Shown: positions 47,590 through 60,235 of the stretch, in pieces | Position numbering within the stretch: position 1 is the stretch's first letter | How the letters are laid out: every line of letters starts with the position of its first letter | Position numbers and translations under genes: made by a program | The notes under the pieces: model-generated | The model's database searches: none | Told to the model about the DNA's origin: nothing | The model's input: the letters and a program-made list of their open reading frames with translations, nothing else | NCBI GenBank assembly: GCA_017562135.1 | Contig: QEYB01000180.1 | Coordinates: 868,001 to 932,000, forward strand | Direction of reading: 5' to 3' | Source of the DNA: Dipylidium caninum | Taxonomy: Eukaryota > Platyhelminthes > Cestoda > Cyclophyllidea > Dipylidiidae | Length of the DNA: 64,000 nucleotides

Positions 47590-50500
47590 TTCGATAAAAC
47601 TAGACCATCAACTTATTGCAAACTAACCTCAGCGTCAAAATTAAGCGGTAGCCACATGAGCAGCATGTAATGATGTAAGAAGCCGAATACCTTTAGTACT
47701 AACCACCCAGATTCGACGCCACAGACTCCAAACAGTAATCTTCGCAAACGGGGAATAATGGTGGAAAACACAAAAATCTCATTGGCCAGGTAATCAGTAC
47801 TACCATTGTCATCAAAATTCCAAAATAACAAATGTTCTAATTTTATATTGAATCAAAAAATTAATGAACTATTCTCGGCTGATACTAGTTGGCCTTCTAC
47901 CGTACACCGTAATTACGCGTTGGTTGCGCGTTATTTTCTTGAGTGAAGAGCGGCCCAAAAATATAGTCTTCTCCTTTAAGCCATCGCAACAACCAAACCT
48001 TAAAGGTTTACTTCCTTCATATGCGTTAAAAAGAGCATTTGTGAAGTTCCATCGCAGCACGGTCATTTAATAATTTTACTATGCAGAGAACTAGGCCCAA
48101 CCTCCTTAAGCATCCAATAATATATGATCAAAACCCATTTAATAAAAATAAAATTGTATTATAGTAGAGTGCACATATGTCCAAGGTTGTGCTACTACAA
48201 ATTATTCTACGGTCTTTGAAAACTCTAGGATAGCGTAATACGTAATAAGCTTTTCATTTCTATATCGACTGCCAGCCGACGAAAATAACCCGAAATTACT
48301 AGACTCAGATGCAAACAGTACAACAACATTATTTGACTAAAGTCCAAAATATGTTGGGAGAAAGAATAGTTGGCATTAAATCATCGCTCGTCACTCTCAC
48401 CCAATACAAATGAGGCAATTTGTGAGGGCAATCAGAAAGGTTATATCGGAATTGAACCAGAAACGGTTCCAATCTCTTCGCTATTACAACGGTAGGTAGT
48501 CACTATTCTTTCTCTTCAGCTCCACATCCGCTTTGGCTTAGACACCATCCCAAATCTTTATTCATGATTGGGAAATAAAGCTATGTAGAGCTGAACAATG
48601 GTTTTAATATAATGGCAACCCTTATTGCAGCATATTGTCGTCTGCGTTAAACTGTTAACCTTAGGATCTTGATGCACGAGGTAGCTCCTTAGTTTTTCGG
48701 CGTCTATCTCGGGAAGGGCATGATGAACAGCCTCGTCCTTTTACGCTTCAAAAGTATGACTAAATATCGCAATTAAAATAGACCTTCATAAAAGGCATCG
48801 ATTATATCTTCAAGTGCGTGATCGTTTATTCTTTCTCCAACTTTGAGGGCTGTTTTGTAAAGTGCGAAACGTCGAAAGCGTGGTCTTCGTATAATGTCAA
48901 GAACAGCCACATTGTATTCCGATATTTTCATCCTCGATATCTTTCAAACGATTAACAAAGCCATCTGGAGGCACTAGGACTGGGTGAACACTATTAAAGT
49001 ATGCTATCCTTTTGGCTCATGGTAAAGTTTCGGAGAAAAAAAGAAATATTGCACACTTTATCAAATATTTGGGTTTGACCGTACATTGCTGAATTTTGGG
49101 TTCACGATTGTTCATTTGGTCTTCAGATCATATTGTGTCTCCGGGCTCTGTTTTTAACCCTGCTTGTTGCTAGCACATTTGAAGTTTAGAATTCGCCGTT
49201 CTAGCATTTACAATTTGATTTTCAAAAAATTTGCCAACCTGTTTTCCATTATTGTCGGTATTCAGGAGAGTACTTTACCTCAGTAATGATCCCTTCCCAA
49301 GAAGGAGAACTGATGGTATATGAGCATAAGCTGCACATTCTTGCCCTGTTTTTTGTTTATCGCGGTCCGCTCTCCCAACGTTGTGGGTGGCCCGAAGGAT
49401 TGTCGGTCAACCTGCCTTTATCTGAGGAGATGAACTGGCAGAACTGCAAGTAAAAGAGTTAAATAGTTTTTCAAGAATGATATGGGGTGTTAGTTAGGTT
49501 ACTGTAAATGAAATAGTATGGAGAGGCTTCTGCTTTCCTTGGGGTACAGGCGGGAGTTAGGTCTTGATTTTTCATGCATTGCCCTAGAAAGTCCGCTTGG
49601 CTTACTGGATAGCAAATTGTGATGGTTTTCCGTAATTTGTCATAAAACTTTTTCACATCCGCGGCTTGGTGGGTGTTCGTCTCCTAGGAATTGATTTGTC
49701 TAATGCCTCTGAGTTTGTTCTGAGGCTTTCATGCACCTTTGTCCTTCCTCAAGCGTGGTTGGACTTGACATTGCCTTGTGTCGTGTTCAAACATCAAGCA
49801 CGGCAAAAAATTTTGTCTTCTCGATCGTATTACCTCCGTTGGTCACACCAATTCTGATTCTGTGGATCCAAATAAATATTGACATAAGCTGGTTCGAAAC
49901 TTGAAACTTGCGGCCTACTTTGACTAATTTATCTGGGTTATTTTTGTCTGTTGCTCTTTCAAGACTGCATGGCCGTTTTTCGCACAATTTCAAGTTATCG
50001 GGTAAGTGCTTCAAGTTAACTTATTCTTTCAAGCATTCTAAATATCTTGTTGAACATTTAAAGCCAATCGCCATGCTTCCAAGCGGTCGAATTAACCAAA
50101 AATTTCTTTGTACATTATCATTAAATAGGCAACTGAATCATTGATATGACTCAGTTGTCTTATTTTTTGCGTAATTTTCGTATATTGAGATGTTCCACTG
50201 AAATCATTTTGGTTTACCATTATCAGCTATCAAGAAGTCCTCATTGTTGCCCAAATCTCATGAAATCATAAGCAGAGTGTAAATACAGGTATATCACACG
50301 CAATCATTTTTTATAGTGGCACGCGCTCCTTCTCCTTCGGTTGTGCACAATGGCCTTCGTGAGTCGCGGAGGCGTATGCTGCGGCTCGAAACGCTGACTC
50401 GTGAATTCTTGCGCCAGGAGACGGCAACTCGCCTTCACGCAAGGCTCCTGCCTCGGTGCGACCAGCAGCGTGCTGACAGGCGAGGAAGAGGGCCAACCCC

Positions 50501-50613
50501 AGCGTAGCCTCGTGGTGGCACGCCTCCTACTCTGCGCTTCGACGTAGAAATGCCTCAGCATAAAGCGGAGTGGCGATGAATGCGTCACACATGTGAGGTT
50601 GCTCCACGGCCTG
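47590..50613. other. Divergent intergenic region RAD54L2 / PDZ gene
   Basis: About 3 kb with both promoters. It holds a decayed LINE-like segment (listed separately) and, at about 50310-50590, a sharply GC-rich block open in several frames on both strands but without recognisable product. That block may be 5' untranslated sequence of the PDZ gene or an inserted repeat. Confidence 0.45.
49360..49680 (-). mobile_element. Possible decayed LINE (non-LTR retrotransposon) fragment
   Basis: On the minus strand two broken peptide stretches recall RTE/CR1-type elements in the correct order. At about 49680-49560, ADVKKFYDKLRKTI resembles the 'EKDAFYEQLQ' region of the endonuclease. At about 49440-49370, KGRLTDNPSGHPQRWES resembles the 'LLTDKTEILQRWAEHF' run before the reverse transcriptase. 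Stops and frame changes lie between them. No ends, target-site duplications or conserved catalytic motif (FADD/YVDD) were seen. Confidence 0.3.
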
Positions 50614-51036
50614 ATGGATATCCTGCCAAGTGCTCGTATCGTGCATCTGAATAAGTGGCAAGACGCAAATGGCTATGGATTCGTTCTAAGAGAGGAAAGA
50701 TTGAAGAAGGAGTTTCGCATTAAGTCAGTGGAAGACAATATGCCCGCACAAGCTGTCGGGATAATGGAAAACGACTGTATCATTGAAGTTAACGGCCGTC
50801 CAACAGGTAAAAATCATATTTGTCAAACAATTTCACTCTCTTCAGAATCGCTGGATTATAATGAGGTGGTAGAGGAAATCAGAAGAAATCCCCAAAGGGT
50901 TGTTTTGATGTTGCTCCAGCCGTACGAAAAACAAATACTGTTAAGACGGGGCATAAAATTGTCTTCCAAAACTTGTCCCGCACAAAATGTCGAGGGACGC
51001 AGAGGAAGAGATGATACAACAGAAGTGAGCACGTAA
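50614..51036 (+). CDS. Single PDZ-domain protein, NHERF-like
   Basis: Exons 50614-50806 and 50846-51036, split by a 39-nt intron that is itself in frame, so removal is inferred from its GTAAAA/TCTTCAG ends and from the domain. The product has 127 residues. Residues about 7-95 form one PDZ domain: carboxylate loop GYGF (residues 20-23), RIKSVEDNMPAQAVGIMENDCIIEVNG, written here as IKSVEDNMPA and DCIIEVNGRPTG, then YNEVVEEIRR on helix B. The pattern (carboxylate loop YGF, D.IIEVNG, EVV..I) is that of NHERF/EBP50 PDZ domains, which bind C-terminal tails of membrane transporters and receptors. The tail is basic and has no ERM-binding motif, unlike NHERF1/2. The ATG at 50614 sits just before the domain, and a 5' exon may exist upstream. 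Confidence 0.72.
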   Translation: MDILPSARIVHLNKWQDANGYGFVLREERLKKEFRIKSVEDNMPAQAVGIMENDCIIEVNGRPTGKNHICQTISLSSESLDYNEVVEEIRRNPQRVVLMLLQPYEKQILLRRGIKLSSKTCPAQNVEGRRGRDDTTEVST

Positions 51037-51257
51037 AATATAGTTTATGAAGGGGCTGTTTAAAGTAAGAAGAACTTTGGTTAGGCCTAGAAACAGTAAT
51101 ACCCTCTGTGATATTACTTCCCCAGTAGTTTCTGTCCGTCCAGCCTCTTTGTGAATGGAAACTGCCATTTTTTTGCCTCACTATGGGCATATTTAAAACT
51201 GTAGTGCGATTAGACTGCGGTCCTGTCTAGTACTGGTCTGCAGGATGTTTATTAACG

Positions 51258-51298
51258 TCTTCTCAACATTATATATATATATATATATATTGAGAAGA
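51258..51298. repeat. Perfect hairpin with (AT)n loop
   Basis: Nine-base arms TCTTCTCAA (51258-51266) and TTGAGAAGA (51290-51298) flank an (AT)n run; the AT run can itself pair, so the whole unit can extrude as a long cruciform. Either a microsatellite captured in a palindrome or the core of a small inverted-repeat element. Confidence 0.75.
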
Positions 51299-51894
51299 GC
51301 TAGTTCTTTAATATAGGTTGGAATAAAATATTTTTGGAGAAAATGTGCTGGTATTTTATACCCGTGTTGTTCATAATCGAATTTTTATGCTAAGTCCTCT
51401 GCACGTTGCGCTTGTAAGTTTCCAGGATTTTATGTGAGAATGGGTGTGGCCTTGAGTACTTTAAAGATCGTTTTATTATATTTTTAAAAAGTGTGCTGTA
51501 AAATCCATAATAGAAACCAGTGTTCCATCTGTTCCCAACAAATGACTTGGCATCTTTGAAACTATCTCCGTTCTGCAGCAAATTTTGCTGTCGAACAGGA
51601 ATGCCTTTTGCCAGAAAGGCCGGAGTCAGTGGGGCAGTAGAGGTTAGGACCCCGAGAAAGCCTGTAACCCAAAGGGGCGGAAAGGGGCGGAGTAACGTCT
51701 TCAAACCACCAGTGCATTAGTCCGCGGACCTTCGTCGAAGCGTCGCGTTGCTATTTATCGCCGTGTACGGTGAAAACGCGAAAGTTTTGTGAACGTCGAT
51801 CTTATCTTCGGCATAAAACAGATTTATATTTTCATTAGCGTAACGTATTTGGGAATATTGTATCAGACGATATTGTTTCGGACATTTCTTTTTT

Positions 51895-52209
51895 TCATAG
51901 ATGGTCTGTGAGAAAATGGCAGCCGACACTATATCGAAATATATTGTCAATTGCGACTCCGTGACAGCTGCAAATCTGAATAAACAACGACTGGACCTCT
52001 TGTCCTCACTATAAGTCCACTGATTGAGAAATTTTGGAAATTTCAATGAAACATTTCCAGACCTTCGGAAATAAAATCTAGTATTCCTTTGATACTTCTT
52101 TGCAAGTGGCGAATGTTCCAGTAGAAACACTATTAAAATTAGATATTTGACTTCTTTTACGCTTATGGCTTCGAATTTCGGGCAACGGGCTTTCTTCTGC
52201 TTGACTCAT
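51895..52209 (-). CDS. Weak candidate small gene
   Basis: Exon 52096-52209 starts with ATG and encodes MSQAEESPLPEIRSHKRKR, which contains a nuclear-localisation-like KRKR. A 33-nt GTATCA...GAAG micro-intron leads to 52021-52062 (WKCFIEISKISQS), and a 45-nt intron leads to 51895-51975 (SCHGVAIDNIFRYSVGCHF, stop). All phases are 0. A rival reading is the 137-codon uninterrupted frame 51717-52130 on the same strand. The two cannot both be right and neither matches a family I know. Confidence 0.22.
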
Positions 52210-55200
52210 ATAGAGAAAACATTGCTGTGTGGTAACTCTCGTACTAAGAATCCGTAAAATCCTTGTAGATACCCAACTATCCACCGATAAGAGCAGGATT
52301 CTTCTTCCATCTAACTATAATAAGATAAAACCATAGCGTTCGCTTCCCCTGCCACTGTTCCACGTTTATTCAGATGAATGGGTGGGATGCCCCATACTGT
52401 GCATCATTCTTCAAAAGTTGCACTTTCGTCTGAAGGAATGGTCGACTTCAGTTGCCGAGTGTCCGATGCAACTCTAGACAGTCGAAAGTGCGTGCGCGGA
52501 CCGGTCAAGGTCTGGTTGCCTCCCATCGTCTGCCACCACGGCGCACATTGAGTCTGGCATACCTCGATAGTCCTGTGGCCACTGACTTGACTGATCCCAT
52601 TGGAAGGATTTATTTGGAGAAGGCGATAATTACGAGGTGCCGTGCGGTCCGAACTGCCGAATTACAGGTGCCAGCCTTTGGGAGGAGAAGCAGGACTATT
52701 TGTCGAATTTTCGCGGTTTATCACAAGTGCCCTTTTATCCGAGAACATTATTTTGCAAGACACCAATCCCATGAGATATAGCAAGTGCCAAATCTAGTTT
52801 TTATAAAGCGTCACACCCTCCAACAACTTTTCTGATTTAAGTGAAGACAAATTCCAAATAGTCTGCCGAGAAGTTTGAATGGGGAAACTTTGCCGAAATA
52901 CTTAGACGCGGGCAATTTCCATTCTGTAAGCAATGCTTAATATGCGAGATGAATTTGTCACAAATTCTTTTCGCCGTCGCCATTAACAATTTTCTTGTTT
53001 AGGACTGTTACAATTGCAGGTCTCAGCAGACATCCGTGCGGAAACCGGTACTGCGGTTGCATGCTTTAACTATTCTGAGACATGCCAGCTCGCATAAAAT
53101 CCGACGTATGAGGACTCACGAAGGTCAAAAGGAAGGCCACAGCCATCCCAACCGTCCAGTGAGGGCCAGCATTTCTCGCTTTCATTATAAGAAACCCAAG
53201 GCATCCTGTCGCAGACGAAAACAGAGCCAGGGTGATTTGACAAGGATGAAAATAACATTAATTAATCTCCTCATAACGTTTCGCCTCGCCTTACATCAAG
53301 CGTTTCCATGAGTTATCGCCTCATTTATCTTCGATCTCAAACATGTTTGTCAATTTTTATCTAAACTATGTCATTCCTCCTCAGGTCAATCTTCTCTCAA
53401 TGTTCAACAAAGACACATGCTTGTAGAGATTTTATTAGGGGACATTAATGCCGCAAATTTTCAAAAAACCAGAGTTACACGGTGACGGCGAATATGCTCG
53501 ACTTCGTCTGAAATATATCGGAGTTATTATCATTAACAATCCTACACACATGGAGAAAGGGGCCTCGTGATGGTTGCGGGCTCTGCTGAAGGTAGCGAAT
53601 AAGTCAAAAGGGCTTAAGTGACTGATGTGACGGTGATGCATACTCCTGGCGGCCTCTCTCCTCCACCGCAAGTACCACGGGCTGATAGACGGCGTCAGCG
53701 TGGCGAACCGCTTGTGTGCACAGAAAGTCAAGGAGTGCTAACTGCATGACTGCAACAAGCGTGAGCCAACCGACTTGACAATGCCCTACCAGCATTGCTA
53801 CGTAGTATGCTAACTGTTAAGGTACTTCCTCTTAATTGGGGACAACTTAATGCAGACAACTGGTCTAGTTGTTTGTAACCACCGCCGCCGACCGCATGTC
53901 ATCGTTTCCGAGAAATCTAACTAACGCAAGGGACGATACTCGCAGTCCACCCCGCTTCCCACATCACTCTTCCGCTTCAGCGTCGTTTCTGTCTCCGACA
54001 TACCGCAGTTCACTTGAGTTCCCTGTTTGTCTGCTACGGACAGGGCGTCGGTTCACCCCTGTGAATGAAGGCGAGTTTCTCTGCCGCTGCGCTGCCGGGT
54101 GGATGCTTCCTGTTGGCAGCGCTTGGAAGTCTTAAAGTGGTGCCGGGTCGGTGGTCGCTTAAGCACTGGCGCGGGCAGGCGGCAAGAGGGCTAATTTTGC
54201 CGCAGCCGCGGTGTAAAGGCGCCTGGCGGAATGCAGATGTCCCCACTGTTCCCGCCTCAAGGCCGCGTGTGCAGCCGAAATCACCGTTCAGGCCGCTGCC
54301 TGGCCACGAGCACGGGCACGGGCACGAGCACGCCGGGTTCGGTGGACTGGCGCTGGGGTCGTGGGGCTCTCCATCAATCGTCCTCGGAGGCCGCGTTGAG
54401 GTGGTCAAAAAGCATCTTGGCCCGACTACGGGGGGTATGAGCAACCGCGGCCGACTGCGCTCCACTGAGATAGCTGACAATTGCCCACAGTGCTGAGCAA
54501 GACGGCGTCACCAGCGCATTTGAGTGTCTTGCTCCAGACTGCGGTCCAAGGACCGTTTCCACCCCGTACCGCCCTTCCCCTCAGCCTCCTTCTCACCTTA
54601 CTGGCTCGGCGCTGTGGGCGCCAGACCCGAGTAAGACTGGCACTCGAGGCACAGCAGGGAGGTCAACACACCGAAAGGAGCACTTAGGATGAGAGTATTG
54701 ACGGGGTTAGCGGAGTCACACGAATCTGCTGAAACACCTCGCGGCTTCGCCGAAAAGTCATTTGGGGTAATTTAATCGCAGAGAAAGGTAACAAGGCGTG
54801 ACTGTTCCCCGTCGGTGCCACAGGGTGGTCAGAGGCTGGCAGATGATGAGCGCGTTGTGCGCGCATCTCCACTTTCCCTCCCCTCACTCGTCTCCCCTTG
54901 TTTCCGTCCCAGACATCACCGAGACGTCGGTGCCTGCGGGCCACACCTGCGAGCCAAATGCACGGCACGAGGTGTCACGTCACAACATCATCACAACTGA
55001 TTCCACCGCTGTTGACTAGCACTGTCTCGTAAAGTAAGCGGTCGCGGGGATTGTCCATTAAGGTGGACTCGGTTTGAACAGCATCACCGGAGCACCTACT
55101 CTCCTCTCATGTCGTTGTCGTCGGGCAAGTAGCCAGAAAACGATAGAGTTGTGTCTTTTCAGTAAAGTAGCGCTTGAAACTCAACTTTCCTGTGTGCCAA

Positions 55201-55933
55201 CGCTCCGGTTGCTCCTCCCTTCCTCGATTCCTTCAGAGCCCTGTCTGTTTGTGTGAGTGTGCATGTGTGGCTTTCCATTCCTTTTCATGCTGAAAAATGC
55301 TTTCCCCTAGTCTCATGCTGCGTTGATGTGGGTGATTTCGTTCTTTAATCTGATCCAAACCGAGTTATTTCGCAATCATGGAATAGCGGCGACGGAAGAA
55401 TCTGTGTGCGTCGTAACAAATAGCAGTGCACCACGCAGCTCTCCTCTTCTGCAGAGCGTCATCCTCCGAGCTCTCAACAACCATTCAACTTCGATAAACC
55501 TTCACTTGAAGTATAACTAATCACGTGACAGGGCAGATTGTTTATTGAGGAGTTTGTCCCACCCGACGACGTTAATCTTCTCCTGCCTTAGCATATGTGA
55601 TTTATTATGCTTTCCTACTCTTCTCAAATCAAGTGGGATTCTATGAAAAAGTGAGTTTGGCCATATTTTGAACTTATCATCAACTGTGACTGATTCAATT
55701 TTCCCATCTGCTAGTCCATTGGCTTCCCCTCTATCACCGTTGAGATAGAGGAATTGAGGAGGATGGTGTAGCCTCTGATAAGGCCTAAAAACACATCAAA
55801 AGACCGAGTGGCCTACTCCGATAATTTTCGCTTTCTTTAAGCGCCACGCGGCCACAGCCATTGTACTCTATTCTCCACAGTGTCAAAGGCCCATTCAAAT
55901 ACAAGGGAGGAACGTAAACGCTAAAAATGTTAG

Positions 55934-55939
55934 TTTATT
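55934..55939 (-). terminator. Poly(A) signal of POU gene
   Basis: AATAAA on the minus strand, about 21 bases past the stop codon of the POU gene. Confidence 0.7.
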
Positions 55940-55959
55940 GCCGTATAAAATATAAGAGT

Positions 55960-57065
55960 TTATCTACTCAAATAACTGGTGTCTGCCTTAGGATCCGCGA
56001 CGCATCTGGGTCGTATGTTCTCAAAATCCCATTTTAAACGTTTTTGTTTTTGTCTCTGATTGCAAAACCACACACGTACAACGCTTTTCGGCAGGTCCAA
56101 AAGGGAGGCAATTTGGACTATTCTTTCACTTGAAGGTTGCGGTTGTACCGCAAAATATGCCTCCAGAGCCCTTCGTTCACTGTCGGTAATGCAGGTCCTT
56201 TTCCGCCGACCCTGATGGGGACCGGGATCGTTCTGAGCTTGTACGAAGGTCAATTCCTGCGTAGACGAACCATCTCTCGTCATCCACAAGGCCTCCGTCC
56301 TATCCAACCATATTTGGAGTAATGGACGGAGAGCAATCATATTAGTTCGAGATAGTGTGAGAGACTCAAAACGGCAGATAGTAGATTGCGAGAGAGACTC
56401 TACTCCGGGGATCATCATGGAACCAAGAGCTTTGCCCACATCTGCCTGAGTAACACCCAGTTTCATTCGACGCTGCTTGAAGTGTTCAGCAAAGAACTCG
56501 AGGTCATCATCCATAGTGGGTCTGATGGAATGAGGAAGAGGTGTGGGGGGGGCAGATGACATGTAGTTTGGGCGTAGCGTCGCCTGAGTTTGGTTCCATT
56601 GCCAAAAATGCTGAGCGTTCGAATCTTCACTAGCATTCCAATGCGGTCCCGTAGACGGATAAGGGTAGCCGGTGTGGCCAGATGAAGAAAATGTCGGCCA
56701 ATACAAATGATTACCTTGCGTCTGCCTATTTGCTATTTCGTCCTGGGAGGCTGAGGTGAAACTCTCACCAGAGTAAAAGCAATGCTAGAAGGCGAAACTA
56801 TTTTTACGATAAGACATGTAAATGCCTATCAATACGAAAATTTTGCTTAGCCTTTTCAGTTGTTCTTTAATTATAAGGAATTTCTTACATGCTTCGTTCA
56901 ATTTTTATTCTCTTTCTGATTTGACACTTTATTTGTAGTGAACGTTAGTATCTCAAACACTTTTCCTCGTTATAACACGTAGGAAGCACCGAGAATGAAG
57001 ACTAACGAAAGAGAGCAATACTTCTATGCACTAAAGGTGCTAGCTATCAATGGTCTCACCTGCAT
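55960..57065 (-). CDS. POU4: Class IV POU-homeodomain transcription factor
   Basis: Sequence-specific nuclear factor of the Brn-3/UNC-86/Acj6 class, which specifies sensory and aminergic neurons. The main exon is 55960-56784. It can be joined in phase 0 to a tiny coding exon ATG CAG (57060-57065, donor GTGAGA) for 276 residues in all. The POU-specific domain shows EHFKQRRMKLGVTQADVGKAL, split here as EHFKQRRMKLG and VTQADVGKAL, then GVESLSQSTICRFESLTLS and NMIALRPLLQIWL. The homeodomain shows RRKRTCITDSERRALEAYF, AVQPQPSSERIVQIASLLDL and VVRVWFCNQRQKQKR. Class IV is indicated by GVTQADVG, SLSQSTICRFESLTLSHNN-like sequence and EAYFAVQP.PSSE. The N-terminal part is short and lacks the polyhistidine/polyglycine tracts and an obvious POU-IV box of vertebrate Brn-3. 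The initiator exon is the least certain part. Confidence 0.93.
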
Positions 57066-58011
57066 TTCGGCGCGGTAGGAGAGTAAATGAGGGGCGAAAA
57101 GTGAGCGATCACCCGCCTGTGTCCCGATTGGCTTGAACGCCGCGGTTTGCAGAGGGGCCGGTCAGCGAGCGCCAACCTCATTGGCTGGATATTTGTCCGA
57201 AAGCGTACGCGCAAATTTTCAAAATATGCCCGTCTAATAGGATAGAAAATAAATTGCAAAGAGAGCAAAATTTCGTGGATGTCAGACGGGAAAATGTTCA
57301 GGACGGTTCTGAGAAGAGAGCTTAAATAAACGAGGAAATAAAAAGAACAGAGTAACACAATAAAGGCTTTACAAAAATGTTGTTCAATGAACAAATAAAG
57401 AAACAATATTATCAGAATCTGCCTCATGAAAGATGATAAAAACGACAAGATCGTGGAATTCTATATATAAGAAAAAATATGAAAAAAGGTAAGAAAGCAA
57501 ATAAGATGAAAAAAAAGTAATGAAAACACAAGGACTGATGCGAAAGGTAGGAGGGGGTTAAGAAGTGTAAAGAGACGAGTAAAGGGGAAAAACAATTGGA
57601 AAAGGGGTGAACGGTGCAGAAAACGCAAGGTGGCGGGACACGGAAATACAGAGGGCGGACTGGAGGCGAGTGAGGTGGCGCATGCAGTGAGAACGGGCTG
57701 ACGGGGCTGTAGGGCATGCGATCCGAGAGGTCTGAGAGCGGAGGAGGGGACAGACTGCGTCGCGCGGCGAGGCCAGGTGGTGGTGCGGTGCACAGGCCAA
57801 CGCACTGGCTCACAACGAACCACTCCAATTTATCCACCATATCTCCATTTTTATCACGTAGACAATCTCGTCGTTGCTCGCAGCAGATGCTCTGCTGGCG
57901 CCACTCATCGTCTCCCCTATCCACACCCTTCGCCCACACCCGTGCCCCGGCCGCCTCAACCGCCCCGACCGCCCCCGCAGCCCCCGCAGCGTCCCGCCCT
58001 CCCCTCGCCCT

Positions 58012-58062
58012 GCCACCCCTGCCACCCCTGCCACCCCTGCCACCCCTGCCACCCCTGCCACC
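58012..58062. repeat. Minisatellite, 9-nt unit GCCACCCCT
   Basis: Five full copies and a partial one of GCCACCCCT in perfect tandem, in the GC-rich POU4/VMAT interval. It is open on both strands and creates repetitive frames that are not real proteins. Confidence 0.9.
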
Positions 58063-60120
58063 ACTAACATCCACCTTCTCCTGCTCACTCTGGCGAGCGC
58101 TCCAGTGACTGTCGAGGTGGTGAACTCTCGCGGGACGACTACGTCAGGCCTTGTCAGGCCTTCACACCGCATGATACCGTCATCATGAGCGTCATCTACG
58201 TCCACCACACCTTCCACATTCCACAAATATCGCTCCCCAAGTGGCGCAGCCACCTCCTGCTCGTCGCTGCCATAGTGCAGTTCGGTCGCACTCGACATCC
58301 GGACGTTGCACTCCCCACCGACAGGCGTCCGCACAGCTGCCACGAAGACTGACAGCGTGCTGCATGGAGGCGGGACGGAGGCGGGACAGGACTCACCTCG
58401 TACACCTGCCTGTTCACATTCTTCCACTTGCACTCCCCTGTGCCCACACGCCTCGAGCGGGTGTGGACGACGGATGGTTTGGCGCGCGCAAAGCACACTG
58501 TCGACTGGCCTCTCTCGTCATCTGGTGAGTGCTTTAGCACGCGAGCGTAGTATTAGTGGCAGCAGCGGTTTTCCCTCTGATCCCGTTGTCGTTGTTTGCG
58601 TTGGTTGCTGCAGTGAGGCGTGCATTGGTGGTGGTTCGCGGGTGGAAGGCGGGGATTTGGTGATATGACTTGAGCTTGAGGTGAAAAGTAAGTCCAATGT
58701 GCCAATTTGCCTTGGCCTCGCTCGCACAGCGTCGGCACAGAGCAGAGGCCACGGCACAGTGTGGAGAGGCCACACCTCGCCTCGTGGTTAGCAGAACGTG
58801 CAGGCAGGACGGGTGAGAAGCGAATTTGCATTTAAATAAGGTAGGCACGAGTGTTGTAGAGGAGAGGCACCCTTGGGACCCGTGCGCACGCTCGTCCAAA
58901 TTCCCCGTCGCCACAATTGAGGGAGGCAGAGGACGTGGGAAGGAGGGCGTCACAGTAGCGACTTTGCCACGCAGACGGCTATGTGCAGCGCTGCCGACGC
59001 AGTCAATCAGTGGCCCATTTTCCACTGTCAAGGTGTGCTTCCGCCCTGTCCACACACAAACTCCGACCACTGTCGAGTGAGTGTCAGTCGACGTGCGTGA
59101 GAGGATCGCGAGGGTGCGGACGAGAGGAATCGAGCCACCGGCTACATAGGACATCCCCTCCACCTGGCCACCTCACCTCTAATGACCTGTGACCTGGTGT
59201 GCAATCGGCGACACCCTCATTCCCCCGTCACATTGCCACCAGCTTACACGACTCACCCGCCTCACACACAGCGCCATTCCGTCAGCCCACCAGTCCAGAG
59301 AAGGTGTTGGCGAGTACGGACCAACCTCAAGGAGTCGAAGCGAGTGAGCGCCCACGGCGGCTCGGTGACTGGTGGTGTGTGGAAAGGCTTCTGCGCTTCC
59401 AACTCGAATGCACCCGCTCATCACGCGGTGGCCAACTGGCGTAGTGAGGGACGACGAGGCCGTTTCTGGGATCATGGGTCGTCCCAGCATGTCCCTTATT
59501 GACGGGCGCGGCACCGTGTTTGTGGACATCGCCAGGATTGGGTTGGTTCGACGGAATGGAAGACGCCGCGTTGTTGGTGGTGGAGGAGAGGACCACCTGT
59601 GGACGCGGACAGATGCGGTGAGCCACGGTCGGGGCTACTAAAGCCTCGAGCACAAATGTGTATGCAGGTAAAGGAGAGGCAGGCAGTTTATAGGCACCCA
59701 AAGGCTCTCCGTCCGCAGAAGAGCGTGCGTGGCGGTATTGAGACGTGTTGGATGCAGATGTGCAGATGTGCAGAGGTGCAGAGGTACGTCGACGTCAACA
59801 ATGGAAGTGAGCAGTGGGCAATGCGAGCGTACCACGAAGTTAATCCGCGGTGGGTGAAAGCAACTCGGCCTACTTACGGTGTTCGAGTACCGTGAATTTG
59901 ACAGCAGTTTGGCATGGCGGAGCGGAGGACCAATCGCCTGCGTGACCAGTGCACCGCCAATGGGCGAGCAGAACTGCGTGCACGTCTTGACGACACCGCG
60001 GTAGGCCCATATCGCGCGGGGGACATCGTGGCTAGACGAGGTGAGTCTGCGCATGTGTCCTCGCCTTAACCCTACTTCCGCGTGTCAGCGAACCGCGCCG
60101 CCCCTCCACATGCCTGCGTG

Positions 60121-60197
60121 TCTCTCTCACAACCTCTCTCCTCTCTCCCTCTTCTCTTTCTCTCTTTCTCCCTCTCTCCCTCTCTCTTTCCCTCTTT

Positions 60198-60235
<38 letters not shown>

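Larger units (their letters stand above)
51037..55959. other. Long intergenic interval, mostly unassigned
   Basis: Left part is AT-rich; 53.6-55.3 kb becomes GC-rich, with long overlapping frames on both strands and a short run of a gcacgg/gcacga hexamer at about 54308-54330. Such frames are expected by chance in GC-rich DNA, and none shows a domain. One weak candidate gene (51895-52209, minus) is listed separately. Confidence 0.45.

Noticed and set aside
51717..52130. 137-codon uninterrupted minus-strand frame
   Set aside because: In AT-rich DNA of this size one such frame is about what chance allows. It lacks a convincing start, and a spliced alternative reads as well.
52452..52781. 109-codon plus-strand frame
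   Set aside because: Arg-rich, no domain, no splice sites of quality, and the opposite strand is similarly open.
54034..54500. Two opposing frames of about 145 codons, one with an HGHGHEH metal-binding-like run
   Set aside because: The run comes from a short hexamer repeat in GC-rich DNA and both strands are equally open. No flanking ZIP or chaperone features.
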